Source of the DNA: Halomonas denitrificans
GTDB lineage: Bacteria; Pseudomonadota; Gammaproteobacteria; Xanthomonadales; Wenzhouxiangellaceae
Assembly (NCBI GenBank): GCA_019800895.1
Contig: JAHVKF010000001.1
Coordinates: forward strand, 930,001-994,000
DNA length: 64,000 bases
Direction: 5' to 3'
Within the stretch, counting starts at the first letter, position 1, and each line of letters begins with the position of its first letter. Shown here piece after piece: positions 43,662 through 55,169 of the stretch. The translations under genes and the position numbers were made by a program. The notes beneath the pieces are model-generated. The model did not search any database. It saw nothing but the letters and a program-made list of their open reading frames with translations, and was not told where the DNA came from.

Positions 43662-46181
43662 ATGGCTCCCGACACCGCGCCCGGCCCGCTGCCGATCGAC
43701 CCCCTGCTCCCGGAGCTCGGACGGGAACTCGAGCGCTCGAACCGCGTGCTGCTGCAGGCACCGCCCGGAGCCGGCAAGACGACCCGGGTGCCGCCGGCGC
43801 TGCTCGACGCGGCCTGGCGGAAGGGACGAACCCTCGTGATGCTCGAACCCCGTCGGCTGGCCGCCCGGTCCGCCGCACGCTTCATGGCCCGGCAGCTGGG
43901 TGAGCCCGTGGGTCGAACGGTCGGCTTCCGCACGCGCTTCGAATCGAAGGTCTCGTCCGGAACGGCGATCGAGGTCGTCACCGAAGGCATCCTGTTGCGT
44001 CGGCTCCAGGCCGACCCCGAACTGGCCGACGTGGCCTGCGTGCTGTTCGACGAGTTCCACGAGCGGTCGCTGAACGCCGACCTCGGCCTGGCCCTGGTGC
44101 GCGAGTCGCAGGCCGCGCTGCGCCCGGACCTGCGGGTCGTCGTGATGTCGGCAACCCTCGACACGGCGCCGCTGGCCCGCCTGCTCGACGATGCACCGGT
44201 ACTGACCAGCGAAGGCCGCGGCTTTCCGGTCGACGTGTCCTATCGGCCGCCGCGCCGCGACCAGCGGATCGAGGACGCGGCCGCGGCGGCCGTGCGCGCA
44301 GCCCTCGAGAACGAGCCGGGTTCCGCGCTGGTCTTCCTTCCCGGCGTCGGCGAGATCAAGCGCGTGGAGCAACGGCTCGCGGGCACCCTGCCGGACGACG
44401 TGGAGCTCTGCCCGCTGTACGGTGCGCTGAACCCGGACCGGCAGGACGCGGCGATCGCGCCCGCCGCCGAAGGCCGGCGCAAGGTGGTGCTGGCCACATC
44501 GATCGCCGAGACCAGCCTGACCATCGAGGGCGTGCGCATCGTGATCGACGCCGGCCTGGAGCGCCGGCCGCGCTTCGATCCGGGATCGGCGATGACCCGG
44601 CTGGTCACCGAGCGGGTGTCGGCGTCGTCGGCCGAACAGCGACGCGGACGCGCCGGCCGGATCGAGCCCGGTCACTGCATTCGCTTGTGGAGCGAGGGCG
44701 AGCAGGCACGACTGCGACCGCACTCCTCACCGGAAATTCTCGACGCCGACCTCGCGCCGACGGTGCTTCAGCTGGCCCAGTGGGGAACGACCGACCCGAC
44801 CGGACTCGACTGGCTCGACCCGCCGCCGCGCGCCCACTGGGACCAGGCCGTCCACCTGCTCCGGACCTTCGGCGCCCTGGACGAGGCCGGACGCATCACG
44901 GTCCACGGTCGCGCCCTGCTCGAGCCGGGACTGGACCCGCGCCTCGCCCAGCTGCTGGTCGGCGGCCGTGAACGGCAGCTCGGCCGGACCGCTGCCGCGC
45001 TGGCCGCGCTGCTGTCCGACCGCGACCCGTTGCCGCGCAGCGCCGGCAGCGACCTCGAGCTCCGCCTCGCGGCCATCGAACCGTCCGACACGGCCGACGC
45101 CCATCGCGGCCGACTGCACCGGGCGAGGCAGCTGATGAAGCGCCTGGCACGCGAGGACGAGCGCGGGCAGGACCGAAGTGGGAAAAGGGAACGGATCGAC
45201 CCGCACGCCGCCGGTCGCCTGCTTGCCCTGGCCTGGCCGGACCGGATCGCCATGCGCCGCCCCGGCGGGCCGGCGCGCTTCCAGCTGGCCAACGGCCGGG
45301 GCGCCTGGCTGCCGGACGACGACCCGCTGGCCGGCTGCGAGTTCCTGGTTGTCGCCGACGTGGACGGCCGGAAGCGCGAGGCGAAGATCTTCCTCGCCGC
45401 GCGGATCACGCGCGACGAGCTCGACGCCGAACCAGCGCTGCCGATCGAGCGGGTGACGGAGTCCGATTGGGACGAGGACCGCGGCACGGTGGTGGTCCGC
45501 AACCAGCGCCGGCTCGGCGCCCTGGTGCTCGACGAAACGGTCGAGGCCGCGAAGGACCCGGAGGCGATCCTCGACGGTCTGCTCCGGGCCGTACGTCAGC
45601 GCGGGCTGCAGGCGCTGGCGAGCGATGCGGCCACCCGGCCCTTCCGCCAGCGGATCGAATGGCTGCGCCGACACGGACGCGAGGACTGGCCGGCCTTCGA
45701 CGACGCAACGCTGCTGGCCGAACTCGAGGACTGGCTCGCCCCGTTCCTGCCCGGCGTCGCGCGTTGGAAGGAGCTGGCCGCGATGGACCTGCGCCCCGCG
45801 CTGGAGCATCGCCTGGGCCCTGCGGAGAAGACCGTCCTCGACCGCGAAGCGCCGGTCGCGCTGGAGGTCCCCGAGGGCTCGCGGATCCGCCTCGACTACG
45901 GCGCGGAGCCGGGACCGGCGCTGGAGGTCAAGCTCCAGGCCGTGTTCGGCTGGACCGAGACGCCGCGCGTCGCCGCCGGTCGCGCCCCGGTCGTCCTGCA
46001 CCTGCTGTCGCCGGCACAGCGCCCCGTGGCCGTGACCGCCGACCTGGCCAGCTTCTGGAAGAACGCCTATCCCGACGTGGTCAAGGAGATGCGCGGCCGC
46101 TACCCGAAGCATCCCTGGCCCGACGACCCGCTCGCCGCCGAGGCCACGATGCGGACCAAGCGCCGGGGCGGCCCACGCTGA
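43662..46181 (+). CDS. hrpB: ATP-dependent helicase HrpB
   Basis: An 839-residue DEAH-type helicase. Walker A PPGAGKTTR (~34-42), Walker B DEFHERS, SATLD, the C-terminal helicase motif SIAETSLTIEGVR and QRRGRAGRIEPG are all present, followed by the HA2/HrpB C-terminal domain (CRLPDDDPLAG-type core, PWPDDPLAAEAT at the end). HrpB is an RNA-helicase-like protein of unclear role. Length and domain order are normal. It is divergent from the CHASE-GGDEF gene. Confidence 0.95.
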   Translation: MAPDTAPGPLPIDPLLPELGRELERSNRVLLQAPPGAGKTTRVPPALLDAAWRKGRTLVMLEPRRLAARSAARFMARQLGEPVGRTVGFRTRFESKVSSGTAIEVVTEGILLRRLQADPELADVACVLFDEFHERSLNADLGLALVRESQAALRPDLRVVVMSATLDTAPLARLLDDAPVLTSEGRGFPVDVSYRPPRRDQRIEDAAAAAVRAALENEPGSALVFLPGVGEIKRVEQRLAGTLPDDVELCPLYGALNPDRQDAAIAPAAEGRRKVVLATSIAETSLTIEGVRIVIDAGLERRPRFDPGSAMTRLVTERVSASSAEQRRGRAGRIEPGHCIRLWSEGEQARLRPHSSPEILDADLAPTVLQLAQWGTTDPTGLDWLDPPPRAHWDQAVHLLRTFGALDEAGRITVHGRALLEPGLDPRLAQLLVGGRERQLGRTAAALAALLSDRDPLPRSAGSDLELRLAAIEPSDTADAHRGRLHRARQLMKRLAREDERGQDRSGKRERIDPHAAGRLLALAWPDRIAMRRPGGPARFQLANGRGAWLPDDDPLAGCEFLVVADVDGRKREAKIFLAARITRDELDAEPALPIERVTESDWDEDRGTVVVRNQRRLGALVLDETVEAAKDPEAILDGLLRAVRQRGLQALASDAATRPFRQRIEWLRRHGREDWPAFDDATLLAELEDWLAPFLPGVARWKELAAMDLRPALEHRLGPAEKTVLDREAPVALEVPEGSRIRLDYGAEPGPALEVKLQAVFGWTETPRVAAGRAPVVLHLLSPAQRPVAVTADLASFWKNAYPDVVKEMRGRYPKHPWPDDPLAAEATMRTKRRGGPR

Positions 46182-46224
46182 CGGCGCGAATCGGCGAAAA
46201 TAGCCGGCCTTCTTCCCAGACGGA

Positions 46225-46719
46225 ATGCCCGTGAAGCTTCTGCAGGTCATCACCACCGGCGGCACGATCGACAAGATCTACTACGACGAGAAGTCGGACT
46301 ACCAGATCGGCGAGCCGGAAATCGCGCGCATCCTCAGCGACATGAAGGTCGCGTTCCGGGTCCAGGTCCAGCCGCTGCTGCGCAAGGACTCGCTCCAGCT
46401 CACCGACGGCGACCGCGACCTGATCCGTCGCGCGGTCGAGGCCAGCGAGGCGAAGCACATCCTCATCACCCACGGCACCGACACGATGACCGACACGGCC
46501 CGGGTGCTCGAGGGCTTCGACGACAAGGTCATCGTGCTGACCGGCGCGCTGAACCCCGCGCGCTTCATCGGCTCCGATGCCGTGTTCAACATCGGCTGCG
46601 CCGTCGGCGCCGTGCAGGCTCTCCCGCCGGGCGTGTGGATCGCGATGAACGGCCGCGTCTGGGACCCGAAGAAGGTCCGCAAGAACCGCGAGGCGAACCG
46701 CTTCGAGGCAGCGGAGTAG
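46225..46719 (+). CDS. Short asparaginase-domain protein
   Basis: A 164-residue protein equal to the N-terminal domain only of type II asparaginases. The first catalytic Thr lies in QVITTGGTIDKIY and the second motif HGTDTMTDTARVL carries Thr, Asp and the dyad region. The C-terminal domain, about 150 residues in full-length enzymes, is missing. Such short forms occur as a separate family in proteobacteria; hydrolytic activity is uncertain. It follows hrpB by 43 bases on the same strand and may be co-transcribed. Confidence 0.85.
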   Translation: MPVKLLQVITTGGTIDKIYYDEKSDYQIGEPEIARILSDMKVAFRVQVQPLLRKDSLQLTDGDRDLIRRAVEASEAKHILITHGTDTMTDTARVLEGFDDKVIVLTGALNPARFIGSDAVFNIGCAVGAVQALPPGVWIAMNGRVWDPKKVRKNREANRFEAAE

Positions 46720-46780
46720 TCATCAGGCTTCACCTGGCCTCGGGGGCCGGCGTTGCCGGGCGATCCCTGGCCTGAACCCC

Positions 46781-46861
46781 TTCGCTCGCGAGCTCACTCC
46801 CACAAGCAGAGGCCTGATTCACCATCTGCGCTCTGTCTGTGGGAGTGAGCTTGCGAGCGAA
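46781..46861. repeat. REPIN-like inverted doublet, copy 1
   Basis: TTCGCTCGCGAGCTCACTCC (extended to 46804) and its reverse complement, ending TTGCGAGCGAA at 46838-46861, form an inverted pair separated by 33 bases. The unit resembles Pseudomonas-type REP sequences. A degenerate third half-unit lies at 46934-46957. The rest of the gap 46720-47018 shows no gene. Confidence 0.85.
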
Positions 46862-47018
46862 CTTCCAGGTAGCCCGGGCCTTCGCCCGCGAGCGGCCGCC
46901 AAGAGGAAACCGCTCCAGTCAGGCGCTCCGGCTAGAGGAGTGAGCCCGCGAGCCAACGCCCAGGGCAGCCCGGCCCGTCGCCGGAGGCTGCCCTACAGGC
47001 GACCGGTTGCCGCAATCC

Positions 47019-48344
47019 TCAGCTCTCGAAGCCGTCGATGAACACGACGTCGCTGACGTCCCCGTTGAAGCGCAGCAGGGTCGAGCCGTCGAAGGCGTAG
47101 ACGTTGCCGTCTTCGTCCTCGCCGAAGGAGCGCAGGCCGAAGCCGATCGTGTCGAAGGTCTCGAAGGCCCAGGAACCGCCGTTGTCGTCGCCGAACCAGA
47201 TCTCGCCGGTGCAGTAGTCGCCGAAGATGTATTCACCGCGCAGGCTGACGACCGGGCCGCGGTAGCGGTACCCGCCGGTCACCGAGCATCCGCCGGTGCC
47301 CGAGTGGCTGTATTCCATCACCGGGAACAGGGTGCCGGGCGTCGGACACGGGCCTGCCGTGGTGTAGGTCGACGTGCCCTCGTAGCAGCGCCAGCCCAGG
47401 TCGACCGCGTTCTGGCCGCGTGCGAGCGGGGCCGGCACAAGGTCGATTTCCTCCCACTGGTTCTGCCCCACGTCGCCGATCCAGACCTCGTCGGTCTGGC
47501 GATCGAAGCTCCAGCGCCAGGGGTTGCGAAGACCGAAGTAGAAGATCTCGCCGCAGTTGGATGCGCCGCCGGCGAAGGGATTGCTGCCGGGCACCGCGTA
47601 TTCCGCCGAACCGTCGCCATTGGCTCCGCACAGGTTGTTCGCCCCGGCCGGCGTCGTGTTGTCGACATCGATCCGCAGCATCTTGCCCAGCAAGGCCAGG
47701 GAATCGTCCAGCGGCGCATTGCTGCCGCAGGACGTGAACAGATCGGCCGGATCCAGCGTCTGGGCCCGGTTGCACGGGTCGCCGCCGCTGCCGCCGTCCC
47801 CGAGGCCGATCCAGAGATAGCCGTCGGGCCCGAAGCGCATCTGGCCCCCGTTGTGATTGGAGAAGTCCTGCGACACGGTGAGGATGATCCGGTCGGGCAC
47901 CGAACTGCCGACGTTCGGGTCGCCGGTCACGCTGAACTCCGCGATGATCGTATCGCCGACCCGCGTTCCGGCCGGGCGCGTCGATCCGGCCGAATAGTGC
48001 ATGTAGAACTTGCCCTCGCCGTCGGCGCCGGAGACCTCGTAGTCCGGATGGAAGGCAAGATCGAGCAGGCCGCGCTCGCCGCCGGAGGTCACGCGCGAGC
48101 CCAGGTCAACGAAGGGCGTCGCCAGTACCGAGCCGCCGGCATCGATGACCCGCACGGTGCCGCCGAGCTCGACCACGAACAGCCGCCCGCTGCCGTCGCC
48201 GGCATGCTTCAAGCCCACGGGCGTGGAGAAGCCGGGCAGGCCCGGTACGGGGTCGAGCGTCACATCGGCGGGAATCTGTGCCGACGCCGGCACGGCATGA
48301 ACTACGGCGATCGCCAGGATCGCCAGCAAGGCCCCTTTCTGCAT
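47019..48344 (-). CDS. Secreted PQQ-type sugar dehydrogenase (glucose/sorbosone family)
   Basis: A 441-residue exported protein with a signal peptide (~1-22, ending VPASA). The soluble quinoprotein beta-propeller is shown by GLKHAGDGSGRLFVVELGG, GGERGLLDLAFHPDY, NHNGGQMRFGPDGYLWIGLGDGG and GLRNPWRWSFDRQTDEVWIGDVGQ (in parts). The family oxidises sugars or sugar alcohols with PQQ, usually in the periplasm or outside. The last residues VVFIDGFES match a C-terminal tail common in secreted proteins of this lineage. ATG 48344 has AGGAGAG upstream; the frame continues upstream only as antisense of the next gene. Confidence 0.9.
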   Translation of the reverse strand: MQKGALLAILAIAVVHAVPASAQIPADVTLDPVPGLPGFSTPVGLKHAGDGSGRLFVVELGGTVRVIDAGGSVLATPFVDLGSRVTSGGERGLLDLAFHPDYEVSGADGEGKFYMHYSAGSTRPAGTRVGDTIIAEFSVTGDPNVGSSVPDRIILTVSQDFSNHNGGQMRFGPDGYLWIGLGDGGSGGDPCNRAQTLDPADLFTSCGSNAPLDDSLALLGKMLRIDVDNTTPAGANNLCGANGDGSAEYAVPGSNPFAGGASNCGEIFYFGLRNPWRWSFDRQTDEVWIGDVGQNQWEEIDLVPAPLARGQNAVDLGWRCYEGTSTYTTAGPCPTPGTLFPVMEYSHSGTGGCSVTGGYRYRGPVVSLRGEYIFGDYCTGEIWFGDDNGGSWAFETFDTIGFGLRSFGEDEDGNVYAFDGSTLLRFNGDVSDVVFIDGFES

Positions 48345-48419
48345 CGCGTCTCTCCTGGCTCGAGTCGATCGTCGAGTATATCGACCGACCGGGCCCGGCG
48401 ATGCGACGCGGTTCACATC

Positions 48420-49982
48420 ATGCCGAGTCCGCGGCAGAATGAGCCGATGCCGAATCCCTCCCTTGCCCGGGTCGCCAGCGGCCATCCCGAGACGACCGCG
48501 GCTGCGCTGGACATCCTGCGCGACGGCGGCAACGCGGTCGATGCGCTGGTCGCCGCGGCCTGGACGGCGTGCGTGGTCGAACCGATCTTCTGCTCGCCGG
48601 GCGGCGGCGGCCACGCGATGATCCGCCTTCCCGGCCGCGCGCCGGTGATCGCCGACTTCTTCGCCCATACCCCTCGTCGGCGGCGGCTCGACGACCTGGA
48701 GTTCTACCCCATCCACGGCAACTTCGGCACCGACGTGCAGGAATTCCACGTGGGCATGGGCGCCGTGGCCACGCCGGGCCTGGTTGCCGGGCTGTTCGCG
48801 TTGGCCGAGCGCTACGGCACGCGGCCGATGTCGGTCCTCGTCCAACCCGCCGTCGGACTGGCAGAAACGGGCTGCTCGCTGAATTCGACCCAGGCCCATG
48901 CGCTGGAGATTCTCGAGCCGATCGTTCGCGCCACGCCGCAGGCCGCCGGAATGTTCGGCCTGGCCGCACAGGACGCTCCGCTCCCCGGTGTCGGTGCGGT
49001 CGTGCGCAATCGGCCGCTGGGCGAATGGATCCGTCAGATCGCCGCCGACGGACCGGACGCCATGCACCACGGCGAGCAGGCCCGGGCGATCGCGGAGGAT
49101 TCGCGCCGCCACGGCGGGCACCTCCGCCTCGCCGACCTGGCCGGCTACCGCGTGCACTGGCGCCGGCCGATGAAATGGACCGCGGGCGAGGCCACGATCT
49201 GGTCGAACCCGCCGCCGGCCTTCGGCGGCCTGATGGTCGCACTGATGACCACGGCACTCGAGCAGCGCCTGCCGCCCGGCACCGCGTTCGGCTCGGCCAC
49301 CCACCTCGACGGCCTGATCGGCGCGATGCGATCGAGCCAGGACGACCGCCGGCGCCTCGAGCAGCCCGAAGCGCTGGCCTGCAGTCGCAGGCTGATGCAG
49401 ACCTGGCGCGCGTTGGACGGCGAACTGCGGGTCGGCCGGGGCACCACCCACATCTCGATCCGCGACGCCGACGGCGGCTTCGCCGGCATGACCGCCTCGA
49501 ACGGCGAAGGCTGCGGGCGCGTCGTCCCGGGCGCCGGCTTCATGCTCAACAACATGCTCGGCGAGGAGGACCTGAACCGGCCGGGCTTCCACAACTGGCC
49601 GCTGAACCGTCGCCTGGCTTCGATGATGGCGCCGACGCTGGTTTCCCATCGCGGTCGACGCATCCTGCTCGGCAGCGGCGGCTCCAACCGCATCCGCACC
49701 GCGATCGCCCAGGTGCTGGCCAACCTGATGCACTTCGGCATGGACCTCGGCGACGCAATCGATGCACCGCGGGTGCACCTCGAGGGCGAGCGCCTGGCGA
49801 TCGAGCACCCTCACGCGTGCTGGCCCGGAGCGGTCGCTCCCTGGCTCGACCGACGGCAGGAGTCGCTCCGTCGCTGGCCGCGGCCCAGCCTCTATTTCGG
49901 CGGCGTTCACGCGGTCGCCGACGACGACGCCGCGGCCGACCCCCGGCGCGGCGGCTGCGCGCGGAGCCTCGAACCGCGCTGA
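48420..49982 (+). CDS. Gamma-glutamyltransferase
   Basis: A 520-residue Ntn-hydrolase. ASGHPETTAAALDILRDGGN is the family start, AVATPGLVAGLFALAERYG the middle, and the autoprocessing site is Thr342 in GRGTTHISI, the N-terminal nucleophile of the small subunit. GGSN..RI near the end fits the small subunit. No signal peptide is seen, so it may be cytoplasmic or misassigned at the start; ATG 48447 is an alternative. It cleaves gamma-glutamyl bonds, for example in glutathione. It is divergent from the sugar dehydrogenase. Confidence 0.9.
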   Translation: MPSPRQNEPMPNPSLARVASGHPETTAAALDILRDGGNAVDALVAAAWTACVVEPIFCSPGGGGHAMIRLPGRAPVIADFFAHTPRRRRLDDLEFYPIHGNFGTDVQEFHVGMGAVATPGLVAGLFALAERYGTRPMSVLVQPAVGLAETGCSLNSTQAHALEILEPIVRATPQAAGMFGLAAQDAPLPGVGAVVRNRPLGEWIRQIAADGPDAMHHGEQARAIAEDSRRHGGHLRLADLAGYRVHWRRPMKWTAGEATIWSNPPPAFGGLMVALMTTALEQRLPPGTAFGSATHLDGLIGAMRSSQDDRRRLEQPEALACSRRLMQTWRALDGELRVGRGTTHISIRDADGGFAGMTASNGEGCGRVVPGAGFMLNNMLGEEDLNRPGFHNWPLNRRLASMMAPTLVSHRGRRILLGSGGSNRIRTAIAQVLANLMHFGMDLGDAIDAPRVHLEGERLAIEHPHACWPGAVAPWLDRRQESLRRWPRPSLYFGGVHAVADDDAAADPRRGGCARSLEPR

Positions 49983-50062
49983 GCCGCACGTTGCGGCCGT
50001 CACGGCGCGGGCGTAGGATGAAAATTCCAGACCGTTTCGCCCCAAGCGGGCAGGAGCATGAC

Positions 50063-50347
50063 ATGACTGGACCCAACCGGAAGCTCACCTCCTCCGCAGC
50101 AGCGGTTTCCATCGGCCTCGTTGCAGCACTTGGCCTCGGCGGCTGCGCCACCACCGCCGGCCACAACGCCACCGCCTCGAGCGAGGGCCCGACCCGCTCG
50201 GACCTGTACGTCTACCAGGTCGACCGGGCGGCCGAACGCAACGGCGTTCGCGTGATCTGGGTGCATCCACCGAAGGGCGGCGAAGCCGTTTCCCTCGGCT
50301 ATTCGCTCGAAGCCACCGTCGGCGACGAAGGCGACAGCGACGGCTGA
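50063..50347 (+). CDS. Small lipoprotein, unknown function
   Basis: A 94-residue lipoprotein with lipobox LGGC (Cys28). The mature part is short: VYQVDRAAERNGVRVIWVHPP and SLEATVGDEGDSDG. No family is recognised. AGGAG lies upstream of ATG 50063, and a strong terminator follows the stop. It stands 80 bases after the gamma-glutamyltransferase gene. Confidence 0.8.
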   Translation: MTGPNRKLTSSAAAVSIGLVAALGLGGCATTAGHNATASSEGPTRSDLYVYQVDRAAERNGVRVIWVHPPKGGEAVSLGYSLEATVGDEGDSDG

Positions 50348-50389
50348 GCGACGACCCGGCGGGTCGCCGTAACCGCCGACCGACAAGAC

Positions 50390-50420
50390 CCGCGCCGGCT
50401 CGTCCGGCGCGGTTTTTTTT
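50390..50420 (+). terminator. Intrinsic terminator of the small lipoprotein gene
   Basis: A perfect 9-bp stem (50390-50398 and 50404-50412) with a 5-base loop, followed by eight T. A clear rho-independent terminator. Confidence 0.93.
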
Positions 50421-50432
50421 GCCTCGAAGCCG

Positions 50433-50534
50433 TTCGCTCGCAAGCTCACTCCCACAGGGATGATTGCCCGGCGGAGCGCAACACCTCCCCGGCCGCTCCA
50501 AGGCGGGCCCCGTGGGAGTGAGCTTGCGAGCGAA
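50433..50534. repeat. REPIN-like inverted doublet, copy 2
   Basis: TTCGCTCGCAAGCTCACTCC (to 50456) and the reverse complement at 50511-50534 form an inverted pair separated by 54 bases. The arms match copy 1 at 46781. Right next to it, 50538-50575 holds three 12-base GAGCCGAGCGGT-like direct repeats. No gene is seen in 50421-50580. Confidence 0.85.
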
Positions 50535-50580
50535 TCAACCGAGCCGAGCGGTGAACCGAGCGGCAAACCGAGCAGCACTG

Positions 50581-52728
<2,148 letters not shown>

Positions 52729-52893
52729 CGTGCCGCGCTCATCGTTCGGCACCCAGGGTCAGGCGAGCATCGAGGCGGCCCCATCGGGCGCGGACTGCGA
52801 GTCGCGACCGCTGGGGCCGGTCTTCGTATCGAGGATATCGGGCCGGCGGACGCCGGCGCCGTTCGGGGAACGCCACGGCAGGAACCGCGGCGT

Positions 52894-55059
52894 TCAGTCC
52901 ATGCCGCCGTCGCCGGGCAGCTGCAGGTCCGTCGCCTGGACCAGCCGGTGCTGGCCCGCATCGAGCTCGATCAGGTCGGCGAGGATACGCACGGACTCGA
53001 GCAGCAGCACGTCGGGCTCCTCGACCGCCTCGGCATCCTCTTCGGCCGCGCCATCGCCGTCCGGGTCGGTCGCAGCGCCGTCATCCGATCCGTCGGCTGA
53101 TCCGTCGATCTCGGCGTCGCCGTCGTCGCCGCCGTGTATCCCGCCGTAGCGCGCCTTGCGGCGGGCTTCGGCTTCCTCGTATTCACGGCGCCGCTCGTCC
53201 TCGAGCAGCGAGACCGAGGTGCGATCGGCCAGGGCTTCGAACTCGCTGAACTCGTCGATCAGGTCGCGCAGGTCCGAGTCGCTTTCGCGGCGCGCCAGGT
53301 GACGCTGCTCGGCCAGGGGCACCAGCGGGGTCAGGTCGGCGACCGGCCGGAAATCGGCCTCGGTGATCTCCGTCCACGGGAGCGCGTGGTCCAGCGCCGA
53401 CTCGCCGTACTCGTCGGGATCGCCGTAGGTCGGCAGGCGGATGTCCGGCAGCACGCCCCGGTTCTGGGTCGAGCCGCCGTTGATGCGGAAGTACTGCGCC
53501 ATGGTCAGCTTGACCTGGCCCAGGCGCATCTCGTCGAGGTTGTTCGAGTAGTCGTCGAGGTTCAGCAGGTTCTGCACCGTGCCCTTGCCGTAGGTCGGCT
53601 CGCCGATGATGATGCCTCGGCCGTAGTCCTGGATCGCCGCGGCGAAGATCTCCGAGGCCGAGGCGCTGGCCCGGTTGACCAGCACCGCCAGCGGACCGTC
53701 CCAGGCCATGCCCGGCTCGCGATCCTCCTCGACCTGCACGCTGCCGCGGCTGTCGCGCACCTGGACCACCGGACCTTCGTCGATGAACAGGCCGGTCATC
53801 GTGGTCGCCTCGATCAGGGCGCCGCCGCCGTTGTTGCGCAGGTCGACGACCAGGCCGTCGATGCCTTCGGCGCGCAGCTCCTGGATCAAGCGTCGCACGT
53901 CGCGGGTCGACGAGCGGTAGTTCGGTTCGTTGCGGGCCCGGCCGCGGAAATCGACGTAGAACACGGGAACGTCGATCACGCCGATGCGTCGGGTTTCGCC
54001 GTCGATCTCCACTTCCTCGATCGACGAGGACGCCGCCTGCTCCTCGAGCTTCACTTCGTTGCGGACGATATCGATGATCTTGGTCGGCCCCTTCAGGCCC
54101 GTGTCGCCGGGCAGCACTTCGAGCCGGACCTCCGTGTCGCGCTCGCCGCGGATCAGGTCGACCACGTCGTCCAGGCGCCAGCCGACCACGTCCTGGAATT
54201 CCTCGTCGCCCTGGGCCACGCCAACGATGCGGTCGCCCGGCTGCAGGCGGCCGTCGAGATCGGCCGGCCCGCCGGGGACGATCTCCTGGATTTCGACGTA
54301 TTCGTTGCTGACGCTGAGCAGCGCACCGATGCCGTCCAGCGACAGCTTCATCGAGATCTCGAAGTTCTCGGCCAGGCGCGGCGACATGTAGGACGAGTGC
54401 GGCTCGATCGCCATCGCGTAGGAATTCATGAAGAACTGGAACACGTCCTGCGCGTTGAAGTCGCGCACGCGACGCTCGATGTTGCCGTAGCGCTCGCCGA
54501 GGGTCTCGCGAATGTCGTCGACCTCGCGCTCGGCCAGCATCAGGCCCAGCCAGTCGTTCTTCACCCGCTTGCGCCAGAGGTCGTCCATCTCGGCCTGCGA
54601 GTCGATCCACGGCGCGTCTTCGCGGTCGTACTCGTAGCGCTCATCGACGGTGAAATCGAATTCGCCCTCGAGCAGGCTCCGGGCGTAGTCGATCCGCTCC
54701 AGCGCGCGTTCCCGGTAGCGATTGAAGATCGCGTAGGCCGGATCGAGATCGCGCATCTTCAGCGCTTCGTCCAGGCCCGTGCGGTAGCGCTCGAACTCCT
54801 CGATGTCGGCCGCCGTGAAGTACATCCGGTTCGGGTCCAGCGACTCGATGTACTGCTCGAACATGCGCTCGGACAGTTCGTTGTCCAGGGCCATCCGGCG
54901 ATAGTGGAAATTGCCCATGAACCGGGTCGTCAACTGGGTCGCGAAGCGGTGCTCGACCGCCGGCGAAAGCGGGTCGGGCAGCGGCTCGATGCTGGCGACC
55001 GAAAGCCCGGCAAGGCCGGCGACGAGTGCGAATGCGAATGCTGCGTTGAGGATCTTCAT
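52894..55059 (-). CDS. prc: Carboxy-terminal processing protease (Prc/Tsp)
   Basis: A 721-residue periplasmic protease. Signal peptide 1-22; a long N-terminal domain; PDZ domain (VSNEYVEIQEIVPGGPADL); catalytic Ser467 in NRASASASEIF and Lys492 in TYGKGTVQ, equivalent to the Ser/Lys dyad of E. coli Prc. The acidic C-terminal tail (~655-700) is rich in Asp and Glu, then QLPGDGGMD. Prc trims the hydrolase regulators and peptidoglycan enzymes and fits the nearby cell-wall gene cluster. Confidence 0.95.
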   Translation of the reverse strand: MKILNAAFAFALVAGLAGLSVASIEPLPDPLSPAVEHRFATQLTTRFMGNFHYRRMALDNELSERMFEQYIESLDPNRMYFTAADIEEFERYRTGLDEALKMRDLDPAYAIFNRYRERALERIDYARSLLEGEFDFTVDERYEYDREDAPWIDSQAEMDDLWRKRVKNDWLGLMLAEREVDDIRETLGERYGNIERRVRDFNAQDVFQFFMNSYAMAIEPHSSYMSPRLAENFEISMKLSLDGIGALLSVSNEYVEIQEIVPGGPADLDGRLQPGDRIVGVAQGDEEFQDVVGWRLDDVVDLIRGERDTEVRLEVLPGDTGLKGPTKIIDIVRNEVKLEEQAASSSIEEVEIDGETRRIGVIDVPVFYVDFRGRARNEPNYRSSTRDVRRLIQELRAEGIDGLVVDLRNNGGGALIEATTMTGLFIDEGPVVQVRDSRGSVQVEEDREPGMAWDGPLAVLVNRASASASEIFAAAIQDYGRGIIIGEPTYGKGTVQNLLNLDDYSNNLDEMRLGQVKLTMAQYFRINGGSTQNRGVLPDIRLPTYGDPDEYGESALDHALPWTEITEADFRPVADLTPLVPLAEQRHLARRESDSDLRDLIDEFSEFEALADRTSVSLLEDERRREYEEAEARRKARYGGIHGGDDGDAEIDGSADGSDDGAATDPDGDGAAEEDAEAVEEPDVLLLESVRILADLIELDAGQHRLVQATDLQLPGDGGMD

Positions 55060-55169
55060 GGATTCTGGGACCGGTGCGGGGCGGTTCGAGTTTCAATTAT
55101 TTCCTGCGTGGATCGACTGCATGAGCGCCGCAGGACGCGGGCGCAGGGCCGATTGCCCGTTGCTACAAG

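Noticed and set aside
47019-50045. A 1008-residue minus-strand open frame running upstream of the sugar dehydrogenase
   Set aside because: The part above 48344 is antisense to the gamma-glutamyltransferase; signal peptide and Shine-Dalgarno set the start at 48344.
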